DNA of 64,000 bases from Drosophila persimilis. Its lineage: Eukaryota > Arthropoda > Insecta > Diptera > Drosophilidae. Positions 31,418 to 44,576 of the stretch are shown here, in pieces. The notes under the pieces were generated by a model, which made no database searches, was not told the DNA's origin, and saw nothing but the letters and a program-made list of their open reading frames with translations. Numbering within the stretch: the first letter of the stretch is position 1; the number at the start of each line of letters is the position of its first letter. The stretch is taken from the NCBI RefSeq assembly GCF_003286085.1, contig NW_020825368.1, forward strand, positions 310,001 to 374,000, written 5' to 3'. Both the position numbers and the translations under genes were made by a program.

Positions 31418-32543
31418 ATGTCTTACAAAAGAAAAAGCCGAACATATATCGGAGAGGCTCGACATGTGCAAAGAGCTACTGGCGATTTTGAGGTTAAATT
31501 GAATATTTCGGAACCCGAACTCCAACAAAATGCATTACTTTGCGATAGTAATAAATTTCCATTTACTGAACATTCCAGTTGAACTGACTTAATCGGTTAA
31601 CTAGGTGGCTGTCTGCAAATAATGTCAGCACTATGGCAGGCAATGCCTTGGTTAATATTTAAAAACTCTTTAACAGATTTCCTTACGAAATTTAATTATT
31701 TATCTTCGAATATAAGTTTAAATATTAATGTAGACGGTCTTCCGCTATGTAAAAGTTCTAGAATGCAAGCATGTCTCATTTTGATTAACGTCAATGGCAC
31801 AAAGCCAGTTTTGGTAGCTGGAATATTTGCAGGTAATTTCTTTATTTGCAAGAATTTGTCTACGAGTAAGGAGAATTGATAAAGGAGGGGATGATGTTTC
31901 AAAATATGTGTTTCCGAATATCTATGAGAGCAATCATATGCGATGCGCCAGCCCGCGCTTTTATATTGGCTGTGAAATATCGTTCGGGTTTTTATTCCTG
32001 CAACTAATGCATTCAGAAAGGGGAAACTTTCCGTTTTCTTTGAAACGGGACTCCATAGCTTCCCTTAATAATAAACTTATGACTCTTAAAAAGTTTTTAT
32101 CTAGGGAATTCAATAGAGAAGTTAGATCTCTAGATAATCTCGACCGATTTAAAGCCACTGAGTTTCGAACGTTTTTATTATATACTGGACCAATAGCATT
32201 AAAAGGCATTTTAGATACCGGCTTGTATAATCATTTTTTACTGCTAAGCTTAGCGATAAGACTTCTTCTACGCAAAGAATATTGTGTCACGCAAAATTCT
32301 CCTGCATCCAGCTTGCTGGATAATTTTGTAAGTCAAGTTCCGTCTTTCTATATGAACGCAATGCTCACTTTTAATTTTGATTGCTTAACACATTTAAGCA
32401 AACAAACCATTCAATATGGTTCTCTACAGACCATAAGCTCATTTACGTTCGAAAACTTTCTGGGCCATCTTAAAAATATGGTGATAAATTCGAACTACTC
32501 ATTGGAGAAATTTAACTGTACATTGTTGAACTCTAAACATTAA
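31418..32543 (+). pseudogene. tnp2-like transposase, unit 3, internally deleted
   Basis: Essentially identical to unit 2: same roughly 220-bp deletion and same TAA in the zinc pair. The C-terminal F-E-N-F-L-G-H-L block is intact in frame. Confidence 0.75.
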
Positions 32544-34515
32544 ACATGAAATAAAAAATAAAATTTGTCATAGCCAACTAGTAGTTGGTCTAGAAGCATA
32601 CTTTACTTCTCCCATAAACTCTACCTATGTGGGCATTTTCTATTCAAAAGTACTATATTTCGACTCGACCACATCGCAACATGATATAGAAAAATATCAG
32701 AAAAAACATTTAATTTTGAAGATTGTGGAAATCACATTTACTTTCCTTTAATTGAATAATTTTAGATTTTTAAAAGTGGCTTACCAATACGATTTTAATT
32801 TTGAGGAAATGGTAGCGGAAAATACTCAAATAACAGCTAACATTTTGAGTGACTTTCCTTCGGCTTTACCTTGCGCTTTCGTTTTAATATATTTTCAGAC
32901 ATATCTAATACGGCTCCAAATAATCGGTCCAATAATTATGGTAATGCATTGCTCAATAGACTTATTTGAAATAAGGGGGCGGAACTTATTTCGTTGCGTA
33001 GTGAAGTCGCATCAATAAAAGCTCGAGAGTGCGGAGAGCCTAACATGGTAAAATTGACAGTGCCACGTTCACCACTGGCCAGTCTAGAGGCTAGGCTTTT
33101 AAGAATTTGAAGATTATCTCAAAGAAGAGCACGCTTTCAAGAACTTGGTAAGGAATTGTTTACATTTTTTGAGTAAATATAAGCGATGATGTGGCGAAAT
33201 TTTTCTCCTGGCGTGGGACAGACTCCAAAAAGCATTTAAACAGAAGTTTGCGCTCGACGATCACGATTTTGACCACACAACACAAAAATATTTTCAGTAT
33301 GCTCAAGAGCGGAAGGCCAGATTAAATAATACATACATATATCTTCAATATTCAATATTAATATATTAAATTCATGTCATATTAAAAATTAAAAATATTT
33401 TTTATTACGGAACAAAATAGGAACGGGCCTTTTACGATATCATTTATGAGCCTTTTGCGATATCGTTTGCGAGCCTTTTGCGATATCGTTTGCGAGCCTT
33501 TTGCGAGTCGTTTTTGATATAAAATAATATCAAAACGAGGGGGAACGTTGTGAGTTGCTGCGACACGACAAAGAGTGCGTGCGAGAGAGACAGAAAATCA
33601 GTCTGACCGTGACGTCGGGCGCTGCGTATCCACTGCAAATTGATTTGTTCCTTTTGGCTATAAAAATGATCTGATCTGATCTGATCCAGATTCAGCAATC
33701 TGATAGATATGTTCATTATCTATGAATATCCAATATTGTGGATACAATAGATTTTCGTCCTCTGTGGGGGCGGAAGGGGGTGGGGCGAAATTGTGAGATA
33801 TACCTTTTATAGTGAGATCTAACAGAAGTGCGGATACCAAATTTTGTTACTCTAGCTTTAATAGTCTCTGAGATTTGTGGATGACCAAGATTTTCGTTAG
33901 CTAAACCGACCATGAAACCTGTGTGTTAGAGAGAGAGACAGAGCGAGAAAGAATGAAATTGTTTTCTTGATTCTGGCTATAATAAAATTTTTATAAAAAT
34001 GGTTCCCCACTTTAATTTTTGATTTAAATATTTGGCAAGACTGAAACCTTTCCAAATATAAACAATTGGCATTCATACTTTTAGAAAAATTCGAGCTATT
34101 CCATAACAAACTAGCACGACACCGATGTATTTATTTTTTGGGCCAGTAGTGTATATACCATATATATTTACATTTTAAAATTTTAATTTTATTTCGCTAG
34201 ACTGGCTATTTTGCCTATTGTGACTATTAGCAAGCTATATGATTTACTGTCGTGTCGGTTTGCTTAATGTCTACATTCAGAAAAATAATGAGTCTAGAAG
34301 GGACTGAGCAGAGTCACGGTCATGATCGTATTTGCCTCGCTAACAGACACAAGTGTCAGAAAGAACGACACAGTAATATTCAAAGAAAAATTTTAATTTG
34401 TCTGTATTCAATATCGCTTTCAATATCCTTATAACAAATCAACACGAAGATAATATCATCTTTTTCGTCACGAATAACGTATAATAAAATATCTTTTAAT
34501 TTAAGTAAATTTTGG

Positions 34516-35594
34516 ACACCGCAACTCTACGGTTATACCCGATACTAAGTCAGTATGGCTCTCCTCCGGCAGACGCCGCTAATATTTAACGACACGACAA
34601 AGAGTGCGTGCGAGAGAGACAGAAAATCAGTCTGAGCGTGACGTCGGGCGCTGCGTAGCCACTGCAAATTGATTTGTTCCTTTTGGCTAAAAAAATGGTC
34701 TGATCTGATCCAGATTCAGCAATCTAATAGATATGGTCATTATCTATGATTCTGCGTTTTTAGTTTTCTCAAATCTGCAATATTGTGGATGCAACAGATT
34801 TTCGTCCTTTGTGGGGGCGGATGGGGGTGGGGCGAAATTCTGAGATATACGTTTTATAGTGACATCTTAAAGGAGTGTGTGCACCAAATTTGGTTACTCT
34901 AGCCTTAATAGTCTCTGAGATTTGTGGTTGCCTCAGATTTTCGTCCTTTGCGGGGGCGGAAGGGGGTGTGGCGAAATTTGGACAGGAAACGGTCAAGGTC
35001 CGATATCACAGGAGTGTGGATACCAAATTTGGTTGCTCTGGCTTTTATAGGTTCTGAGATCCTTGAACTCATATTTTGCAATTGGCAAAACCGACCATGA
35101 AACCTGTGTGTTAGAGTGAGACAGAGCGAGAAAGAGTGAAATTGTTTTCGTGATTCTGGCTGTAATAATTATACGATCTGGTTCAGATTTTGCACTCTAG
35201 AAGATATAGTCATCTTCTACGATTCTGCGTTTTTAGTTTTCTCGTATCGTCGAAATTGTGGATGCCACAGATTTTCGCTCTTTGTGGGGGCGGAAAAGGG
35301 CGGGGCAAAGTTTTGAAATATTTTTGTAGCAGTGACATATCACAGAAGTCTGGATCCAAAACATCGTTGCTCTAGCTCTTATAGTCTTTGAGCACTAGGC
35401 GCTGAAGGGGACGGACAGACGGACAGACGGACGGACGGACAGACAGACAGGGCTCAATCGACTCGGCTATTGATGCTGATCAAGAATATATATACTTTAT
35501 AGGGTCGGAAACGATTCCTTCTGGACGTTACACACATCCACTTTTACCACAAATCTAATATACCCCAATACTCATTTTGAGTATCGGGTATAAA
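34516..35594 (-). repeat. INE-1-like arm, long type, unit 3 (hairpin end trimmed)
   Basis: Same breakpoints as the unit 2 copy (TTTTGG joined to ACACCG on the left, A-run on the right), so the trimming preceded the duplication of units 2 and 3. Confidence 0.85.
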
Positions 35595-35680
35595 AAAAAA
35601 AACCAGAACATATGTTCACACATGTTTGTATATAAACCCAAAATGTTCCATTTGTGTAGCCATTTATTTTGTATAAACAA

Positions 35681-36237
35681 TTATTTGTTTATTTTACCAT
35701 TCCCAACGTCCAAAAGACTCCTTTTGTATTGTTCTTCAGTGACCATAACGCCCCCCATGTCCACAAAACGTGTATGCATTCCAGCAGCAATAAATCGCTT
35801 GGTAGCTGGCATATCTAAGCGAGGAGCTTCGAGTGAGGTATTTAATTCCTTGCTTCTAGCCAGGATTTCCTTTGCGCGACCCAAATCATGTATTATACCA
35901 TGCTGAAACCATAAATTCAATATCTTAAGTTATTAAATATACGTACTAAATATTATAACTTTACCTTAGACACATCTGAGCCCTGTAACTTTAAATACAT
36001 CCAATATAATGTGGTGGTTAAGTATACCAAATAACTGTCCAATTCGATTTGTTCGTCTAAGTTCATATGTGGCGATCTGTGCGCTGAGAGAGCTTTTTTC
36101 AGGTCAGTCTCTAAAGCATCCAGGCTTAAATCAAAGCTTTCAACAGCTCCTTGAATTTTATTGTCTTTTTATAGCTTTTCCTCCAGATGAAAGCCACGTC
36201 CCGCTTTTTTTATATTGTAATCTTTTGTTTTCGACAT
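35681..36237 (-). pseudogene. C1D: C1D/Rrp47-like gene, unit 4, nonsense codon
   Basis: Exons 36237-35965 and 35902-35681. Codon 23 is TAA, the same change as in units 1, 5 and 7. Everything else, including exon 2 and both splice sites, is as in unit 3. Initiation at a downstream methionine (residue 58) would lose the first part of the C1D domain. Confidence 0.85.
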
Positions 36238-37360
36238 TTAAATCCTATGTAGTAAACTTCTATCTACAATATTAAAAGTAAACATTTTATAATTAGTCTA
36301 TGACTAAAGTAGTTTTCAAAAATGCAGTAATACAACAAGCGGGAACATTGTGAGACGCGACAAGGGCCGCGGCTCTCCTTTTATTCTTAGTTATTTCATT
36401 GTTTCTCATTTGGGATCTGAGAAAGATAGCTTTATATATGGTTACACAAAAAACTATTGCATTTTGGCACTCTCCGCTTCCAATTTGTAAGCAATACAGT
36501 ATGAATTTGATTCCCGCATAATGGTCCGCCGAGAAAAAAACAGTGGAGCGCAGTATATTTTTAAGCACATCAGATCCGTTTTCCTGTGATGACACAACAT
36601 TGATTTTTTATACCAGATACTTTAAGAGTATATGGATATATAAGATTAGTGGTGGATGCGTGTAACACCAAAAACGAAGCGTTTCCGGCCTCATAAAGAA
36701 TAAATATTTTTGATCATCATCAATAGCCAGGAAAAGAATCCAAAAACGAAGATTTGAACATTATATTTGAACGATGATATGCACTGACTGCATCTTTGAA
36801 GTGGCTATGCAGTTACTGCACCATTAAGTGGCCCGTGTGACACCAGTAGAAGGCTGTTACGCGCGGATCCCAGGCAAAGTGCAGTTCTCCTCTCCTCCCG
36901 CCCAAACGACCGAGGGGCGCTGCCCCTGTTAGACTAATATGAGAGCAAAATTAGTACTTAACTTACTAAGAGAACTACTCAGCAAACAAACAAACGTGCC
37001 TTTTGCGAGAGTCCCGCAAAATGCTCGCAAACTAGCTTGTGTACGAGCGTATGGCTATGCGTCGCAAAACTCTCGCAAACGAGCTCGCAAGCGAGTCAAA
37101 AATAAAAGCAGCAAGCCTTCATGTGCCTTCAGTCCGGCAATGCTCCTTAGATTAGTGGTCGAGAAGTCATTCGTATTTTTCTTTTTCTACATGTTTCCAG
37201 CATTAGAAACAAGTTCAAATAAAGCCTGCGTTCCTTGCGCTGGCATTTCAATTATTTTCGTCGAATTGTGCAGTACTAAGTTAAAAATCTCTACAATCTC
37301 TTACGAATTTAATAGAAACTTCTACCAATAGGTAAGTACGTTATTAATAAAAGAAATAAA

Positions 37361-38646
37361 ATGTCTTACAAAAGAAAAAGCCGAACATATATCGGAGAGG
37401 CTCGACATGTGCAAAGAGCTACTGGCGATTTTGAGGTTAAATTGAATATTTCGGAACCCGAACTCCAACAAAATGCATTACTTTGCGATAGTAATAAATT
37501 TCCATTTACTGAACATTCCAGTTGAACTGACTTAATCGGTTAACTCGGTGGCTGTCTGCAAATAATGTCAGCACTATGGCAGGCAATGCCTTGGTTAATA
37601 TTTAAAAACTCTTTAACAGATTTCCTTACGAAATTTAATTATTTATCTTCGAATATAAGTTTAAATATTAATGTAGACGGTCTTCCGCTATGTAAAAGTT
37701 CTAGAATGCAAGCATGTCTCATTTTGATTAACGTCAATGGCACAAAGCCAGTTTTGGTAGCTGGAATATTTGCAGGTAATTTCTTTATTTGCAAGAATTT
37801 GTCTACGAGTAAGGAGAATTGATAAAGGAAGGGATGATGTTTCAAAATATGTGTTTCCGAATATCTATGAGAGCAATCATATGCGATGCGCCAGCCCGCG
37901 CTTTTATATTGGCTGTGAAATATCGTTCGGGTTTTTATTCCTGCAACTAATGCATTCAGAAAGGGGAAACTTTCTGTAACCGTCAAAGTTTCAAGAAATC
38001 AATTAACCTACCACGAACCAATGATAGCTTCCGAAATCGTATTCAACCTGAAAACCACAACATCCAAGGCAAACATGTTCTTGATAATATGCCAATGAAT
38101 ATGGTAAATCAGTTTCCCTTAGACTACATGCACGTAGTTTGTCTTTACGTCATAAAAACGGTCCTAGGGACTTTAGTAAGAGCAAAACGTCATACATTTT
38201 CTTTGAAACGGGACTCCATAGCTTCCCTTAATAATAAACTTATGTCTCTTAAAAAGTTTTTATCTAGGGAATTCAATAGAGAAGTTAGATCTCTAGATAA
38301 TCTCGACCGATTTAAAGCCACTGAGTTTCGAACGTTTTTATTATATACTGAACCAATAGCATTAAAAGGCATTTTAGATACCGGCTTGTATAATCATTTT
38401 TTACTGCTAAGCTTAGCGATAAGACTTCTTCTACGCAAAGAATATTGTGTCACGCAAAATTCTCCTGCATCCAGCTTGCTGGATAATTTTGTAAGTCAAG
38501 TTCCGTCTTTCTATATGAACGCAATGCTCACTTTTAATTTTGATTGCTTAACACATTTAAGCAAACAAACCATTCAATATGGTTCTCTACAGACCATAAG
38601 CTCATATACGTTCGAAAACTTTCTGGGCCATCTTAAAAATATGGTG
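37361..38646 (+). pseudogene. tnp2-like transposase, unit 4, C-terminus fused to INE-1-like arm
   Basis: N-terminal and middle blocks are as in unit 1, with the TAA in the zinc pair. The C-terminal frame (38089-38706) runs to the last conserved block and then continues into the INE-1-like arm after N-M-V at 38646, adding about 20 foreign residues. One change gives T-E-P rather than T-G-P. Confidence 0.78.
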
Positions 38647-38651
38647 GGGCC

Positions 38652-39441
38652 CCCTTTGTGGGGGCGGATGGGGGTGGGGCGAAATTCTGAGATATACGTT
38701 TTATAGTGACATCTTAAAGGAGTGTGTGCACCAAATTTGGTTACTCTAGCCTTAATAGTCTCTGAGATTTGTGGTTGCCTCAGATTTTCGTCCTTTGCGG
38801 GGGCGGAAGGGGGTGTGGCGAAATTTGGACAGGAAACGGTCAAGGTCCGATATCACAGGAGTGTGGATACCAAATTTGGTTGCTCTGGCTTTTATAGGTT
38901 CTGAGATCCTTGAACTCATATTTTGCAATTGGCAAAACCGACCATGAAACCTGTGTGTTAGAGTGAGACAGAGCGAGAAAGAGTGAAATTGTTTTCGTGA
39001 TTCTGGCTGTAATAATTATACGATCTGGTTCAGATTTTGCACTCTAGAAGATATAGTCATCTTCTACGATTCTGCGTTTTTAGTTTTCTCGTATCGTCGA
39101 AATTGTGGATGCCACAGATTTTCGCTCTTTGTGGGGGCGGAAAAGGGCGGGGCAAAGTTTTGAAATATTTTTGTAGCAGTGACATATCACAGAAGTCTGG
39201 ATCCAAAACATCGTTGCTCTAGCTCTTATAGTCTTTGAGCACTAGGCGCTGAAGGGGACGGACAGACGGACAGACGGACGGACGGACAGACAGACAGGGC
39301 TCAATCGACTCGGCTATTGATGCTGATCAAGAATATATATACTTTATAGGGTCGGAAACGATTTTTTCTGGACGTTACACACATCCACTTTTACCACAAA
39401 TCTAATATACCCCAATACTCATTTTGAGTATCGGGTATAAA
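38652..39441 (-). repeat. INE-1-like arm, long type, 3' half only, unit 4
   Basis: It begins inside the arm at CCTTTGTGGGGGCGGA, right after the deletion junction, and continues normally to GAGTATCGGGTAT. Its left half is deleted. Confidence 0.85.
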
Positions 39442-39527
39442 AAAAAAAACCAGAACATATGTTCACACATGTTTGTATATAAACCCAAAATGTTCCATTT
39501 GTGTAGCCATTTATTTTGTATAAACAA

Positions 39528-40084
39528 TTATTTGTTTATTTTACCATTCCCAACGTCCAAAAGACTCCTTTTGTATTGTTCTTCAGTGACCATAACGCCC
39601 CCCATGTCCACAAAACGTGTATGCATTCCAGCAGCAATAAATCGCTTGGTAGCTGGCATATCTAAGCGAGGAGCTTCGAGTGAGGTATTTAATTCCTTGC
39701 TTCTAGCCAGGATTTCCTTTGCGCGACCCAAATCATGTATTATACCATGCTGAAACCATAAATTCAATATCTTAAGTTATTAAATATACGTACTAAATAT
39801 TATAACTTTACCTTAGACACATCTGAGCCCTGTAACTTTAAATACATCCAATATAATGTGGTGGTTAAGTATACCAAATAACTGTCCAATTCGATTTGTT
39901 CGTCTAAGTTCATATGTGGCGATCTGTGCGCTGAGAGAGCTTTTTTCAGGTCAGTCTCTAAAGCATCCAGGCTTAAATCAAAGCTTTCAACAGCTCCTTG
40001 AATTTTATTGTCTTTTTATAGCTTTTCCTCCAGATGAAAGCCACGTCCCGCTTTTTTTATATTGTAATCTTTTGTTTTCGACAT
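39528..40084 (-). pseudogene. C1D: C1D/Rrp47-like gene, unit 5, nonsense codon
   Basis: Exons 40084-39812 and 39749-39528. Q23 is TAA. Otherwise it reads as unit 4 does, with intact exon 2, splice sites and AATAAA. Confidence 0.85.
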
Positions 40085-41206
40085 TTAAATCCTATGTAGT
40101 AAACTTCTATCTACAATATTAAAAGTAAACATTTTATAATTAGTCTATGACTAAAGTAGTTTTCAAAAATGCAGTAATACAACAAGCGGGAACATTGTGA
40201 GACGCGACAAGGGCCGCGGCTCTCCTTTTATTCTTAGTTATTTCATTGTTTCTCATTTGGGATCTGAGAAAGATAGCTTTATATATGGTTACACAAAAAA
40301 CTATTGCATTTTGGCACTCTCCGCTTCCAATTTGTAAGCAATACAGTATGAATTTGATTCCCGCATAATGGTCCGCCGAGAAAAAACAGTGGAGCGCAGT
40401 ATATTTTTAAGCACATCAGATCCGTTTTCCTGTGATGACACAACATTGATTTTTTATACCAGATACTTTAAGAGTATATGGATATATAAGATTAGTGGTG
40501 GATGCGTGTAACACCAAAAACGAAGCGTTTCCGGCCTCATAAAGAATAAATATTTTTGATCATCATCAATAGCCAGGAAAAGAATCCAAAAACGAAGATT
40601 TGAACATTATATTTGAACGATGATATGCACTGACTGCATCTTTGAAGTGGCTATGCAGTTACTGCACCATTAAGTGGCCCGTGTGACACCAGTAGAAGGC
40701 TGTTACGCGCGGATCCCAGGCAAAGTGCAGTTCTCCTCTCCTCCCGCCCAAACGACCGAGGGGCGCTGCCCCTGTTAGACTAATATGAGAGCAAAATTAG
40801 TACTTAACTTACTAAGAGAACTACTCAGCAAACAAACAAACGTGCCTTTTGCGAGAGTCCCGCAAAATGCTCGCAAACTAGCTTGTGTACGAGCGTATGG
40901 CTATGCGTCGCAAAACTCTCGCAAACGAGCTCGCAAGCGAGTCAAAAATAAAAGCAGCAAGCCTTCATGTGCCTTCAGTCCGGCAATGCTCCTTAGATTA
41001 GTGGTCGAGAAGTCATTCGTATTTTTCTTTTTCTACATGTTTCCAGCATTAGAAACAAGTTCAAATAAAGCCTGCGTTCCTTGCGCTGGCATTTCAATTA
41101 TTTTCGTCGAATTGTGCAGTACTAAGTTAAAAATCTCTACAATCTCTTACGAATTTAATAGAAACTTCTACCAATAGGTAAGTACGTTATTAATAAAAGA
41201 AATAAA

Positions 41207-42552
41207 ATGTCTTACAAAAGAAAAAGCCGAACATATATCGGAGAGGCTCGACATGTGCAAAGAGCTACTGGCGATTTTGAGGTTAAATTGAATATTTCGG
41301 AACCCGAACTCCAACAAAATGCATTACTTTGCGATAGTAATAAATTTCCATTTACTGAACATTCCAGTTGAACTGACTTAATCGGTTAACTAGGTGGCTG
41401 TCTGCAAATAATGTCAGCACTATGGCAGGCAATGCCTTGGTTAATATTTAAAAACTCTTTAACAGATTTCCTTACGAAATTTAATTATTTATCTTCGAAT
41501 ATAAGTTTAAATATTAATGTAGACGGTCTTCCGCTATGTAAAAGTTCTAGAATGCAAGCATGTCTCATTTTGATTAACGTCAATGGCACAAAGCCAGTTT
41601 TGGTAGCTGGAATATTTGCAGGTAATTTCTTTATTTGCAAGAATTTGTCTACGAGTAAGGAGAATTGATAAAGGAAGGGATGATGTTTCAAAATATGTGT
41701 TTCCGAATATCTATGAGAGCAATCATATGCGATGCGCCAGCCCGCGCTTTTATATTGGCTGTGAAATATCGTTCGGGTTTTTATTCCTGCAACTAATGCA
41801 TTCAGAAAGGGGAAACTTTCTGTAACCGTCAAAGTTTCAAGAAATCAATTAACCTACCACGAACCAATGATAGCTTCCGAAATCGTATTCAACCTGAAAA
41901 CCACAACATCCAAGGCAAACATGTTCTTGATAATATGCCAATGAATATGGTAAATCAGTTTCCCTTAGACTACATGCACGTAGTTTGTCTTTACGTCATA
42001 AAAACGGTCCTAGGGACTTTAGTAAGAGCAAAAGGTCATAAATTTTCTTTGAAACGGGACTCCATAGCTTCCCTTAATAATAAACTTATGACTCTTAAAA
42101 AGTTTTTATCTAGGGAATTCAATAGAGAAGTTAGATCTCTAGATAATCTCGACCGATTTAAAGCCACTGAGTTTCGAACGTTTTTATTATATACTGGACC
42201 AATAGCATTAAAAGGCATTTTAGATACCGGCTTGTATAATCATTTTTTACTGCTAAGCTTAGCGATAAGACTTCTTCTACGCAAAGAATATTGTGTCACG
42301 CAAAATTCTCCTGCATCCAGCTTGCTGGATAATTTTGTAAGTCAAGTTCCGTCTTTCTATATGAACGCAATGCTCACTTTTAATTTTGATTGCTTAACAC
42401 ATTTAAGCAAACAAACCATTCAATATGGTTCTCTACAGACCATAAGCTCATATACGTTCGAAAACTTTCTGGGCCATCTTAAAAATATGGTGATAAATTC
42501 GAACTACTCATTGGAGAAATTTAACTGTACATTGTTGAACTCTAAACATTAA
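41207..42552 (+). pseudogene. tnp2-like transposase, unit 5
   Basis: Full-length layout as in unit 1, without the 220-bp deletion. It has the N-terminal stop, the frameshift and the TAA in the zinc pair. The 205-codon frame 41935-42552 starts at M-P-M-N-M-V-N-Q-F-P-L-D-Y and runs to the natural end. Confidence 0.78.
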
Positions 42553-44576
42553 ACATGAAATAAAAAATAAAATTTGTCATAGCCAATTAGTAGTTGGTCT
42601 AGAAGCATACTTTACTTCTCCCATAAACTCTACCTATGTGGGCATTTTCTATTCAAAAGTACTATATTTCGACTCGACCACATCGCAACATGATATAGAA
42701 AAATATCAGAAAAAACATTTCATTTTGAAGATTGTGGAAATCACATTTACTTTCCTTTAATTGAATAATTTTAGATTTTTAAAAGTGGCTTACCAATACG
42801 ATTTTAATTTTGAGGAAATGGTAGCGGAAAATACTCAAATAACAGGTAACATTTTGAGTGACTTTCCTTCGGCTTTACCTTGCGCTTTCGTTTTAATATA
42901 TTTTCAGACATATCTAATACGGCTCCAAATAATCGGTCCAATAATTATGGTAATGCATTGAAACATTTTCATGCTCAATAGACTTATTTGAAATAAGGGG
43001 GCGGAACTTATTTCGTTGCGTAGTGAAGTCGCATCAATAAAAGCTCGAGAGTGCGGAGAGCCTAACATGGTAAAATTGACAGTGCCACGTTCACCACTGG
43101 CCAGTCTAGAAGCTAGGCTTTTAAGAATTTGAAGATTATCTCAAAGAAGAGCACGCTTTCAAGAACTTGGTAAGGAATTGTTTACATTTTTTGAGTAAAT
43201 ATAAGCGATGATGTGGCGAAGTTTTTCTCCTGGCGTGGGACAGACTCCAAAAAGCATTTAAACAGAAGTTTGCGCTCGACGATCACGATTTTGACCACAC
43301 AACACAAAAATATTTTCAGTATGCTCAAGAGCGGAAGGCCAGATTAAATAATACATACATATATCTTCAATATTCAATATTAATATATTAAATTCATGTC
43401 ATATTAAAAATTACAAATATTTTTTATTACGGAACAAAATAGGAACGGGCCTTTTACGATATCATTTATGAGCCTTTTGCGATATCGTTTGCGAGCCTTT
43501 TGCGATATCGTTTGCGAGCCTTTTGCGAGTCGTTTTTGATATAAAATAATATCAAAACGAGGGGGAACGTTGTGAGTTGCTGCGACACGACAAAGAGTGC
43601 GTGCGAGAGAGACAGAAAATCAGTCTGACCGTGACGTCGGGCGCTGCGTATCCACTGCAAATTGATTTGTTCCTTTTGGCTATAAAAATGATCTGATCTG
43701 ATCCAGATTCAGCAATCTGATAGATATGGTCATTATCTATGAATCTGCGTTTTTAGTTTTCTCGTATCCTCAATATTGTGGATACAATAGATTTTCGTCC
43801 TCTGTGGGGCGGAAGGGGGTGGGGCGAAATTGTGAGATATACCTTTTATAGTGAGATCTAACAGAAGTGCGGATACCAAATTTTGTTACTCTAGCTTTAA
43901 TAGTCTCTGAGATTTGTGGATGACCAAGATTTTCGTTAGCTAAACCGACCATGAAACCTGTGTGTTAGAGAGAGAGACAGAGCGAGAAAGAATGAAATTG
44001 TTTTCTTGATTCTGGCTATAATAAAATTTTTATAAAAATGGTTCCCCCACTTTAATTTTTGATTTAAATATTTGGCAAGACTGAAACCTTTCCAAATATA
44101 AACAATTGGCATTCATACTTTTAGAAAAATTCGAGCTATTCCATAACAAACTAGCACGACACCGATGTATTTATTTTTTGGGCCAGTAGTGTATATACCA
44201 TATATATTTACATTTTAAAATTTTAATTTTATTTCGCTAGACTGGCTATTTTGCCTATTGTGACTATTAGCAAGCTATATGATTTACTGTCGTGTCGGTT
44301 TGCTTAATGTCTACATTCAGAAAAATAATGAGTCTAGAAGGGACTGAGCAGAGTCACGGTCATGATCGTATTTGCCTCGCTTACAAACACAAGTGTCAGA
44401 AAGAACGACACAGTAATATTCAGAGAAAAATTTTAATTTGTCTGTATTCAATATCGCTTTCAATATCCTTATAACAAATCAACACGAAGATAATATCATC
44501 TTTTTCGTCACGAATAACGTATAATAAAATATCTTTTAATTTATGTAAATTTTGGCCAATGTAAGAGTAAAAAAAA

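Larger units (their letters stand above)
29730..35670. repeat. Array unit 3 (5941 bp)
   Basis: Same layout as unit 2. Differences seen: one more 23-bp block at the transposon right end, offset by a small deletion in the truncated arm near 33725, so the length stays equal. Confidence 0.93.
35671..39517. repeat. Array unit 4 (3847 bp, deleted)
   Basis: C1D has the Q23 stop. The transposase lacks the 220-bp deletion. A large deletion runs from near the transposase end to the middle of the long INE-1-like arm, removing the transposon right end, truncated arm and spacer. The junction has a GGGCCCC filler. Confidence 0.93.
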
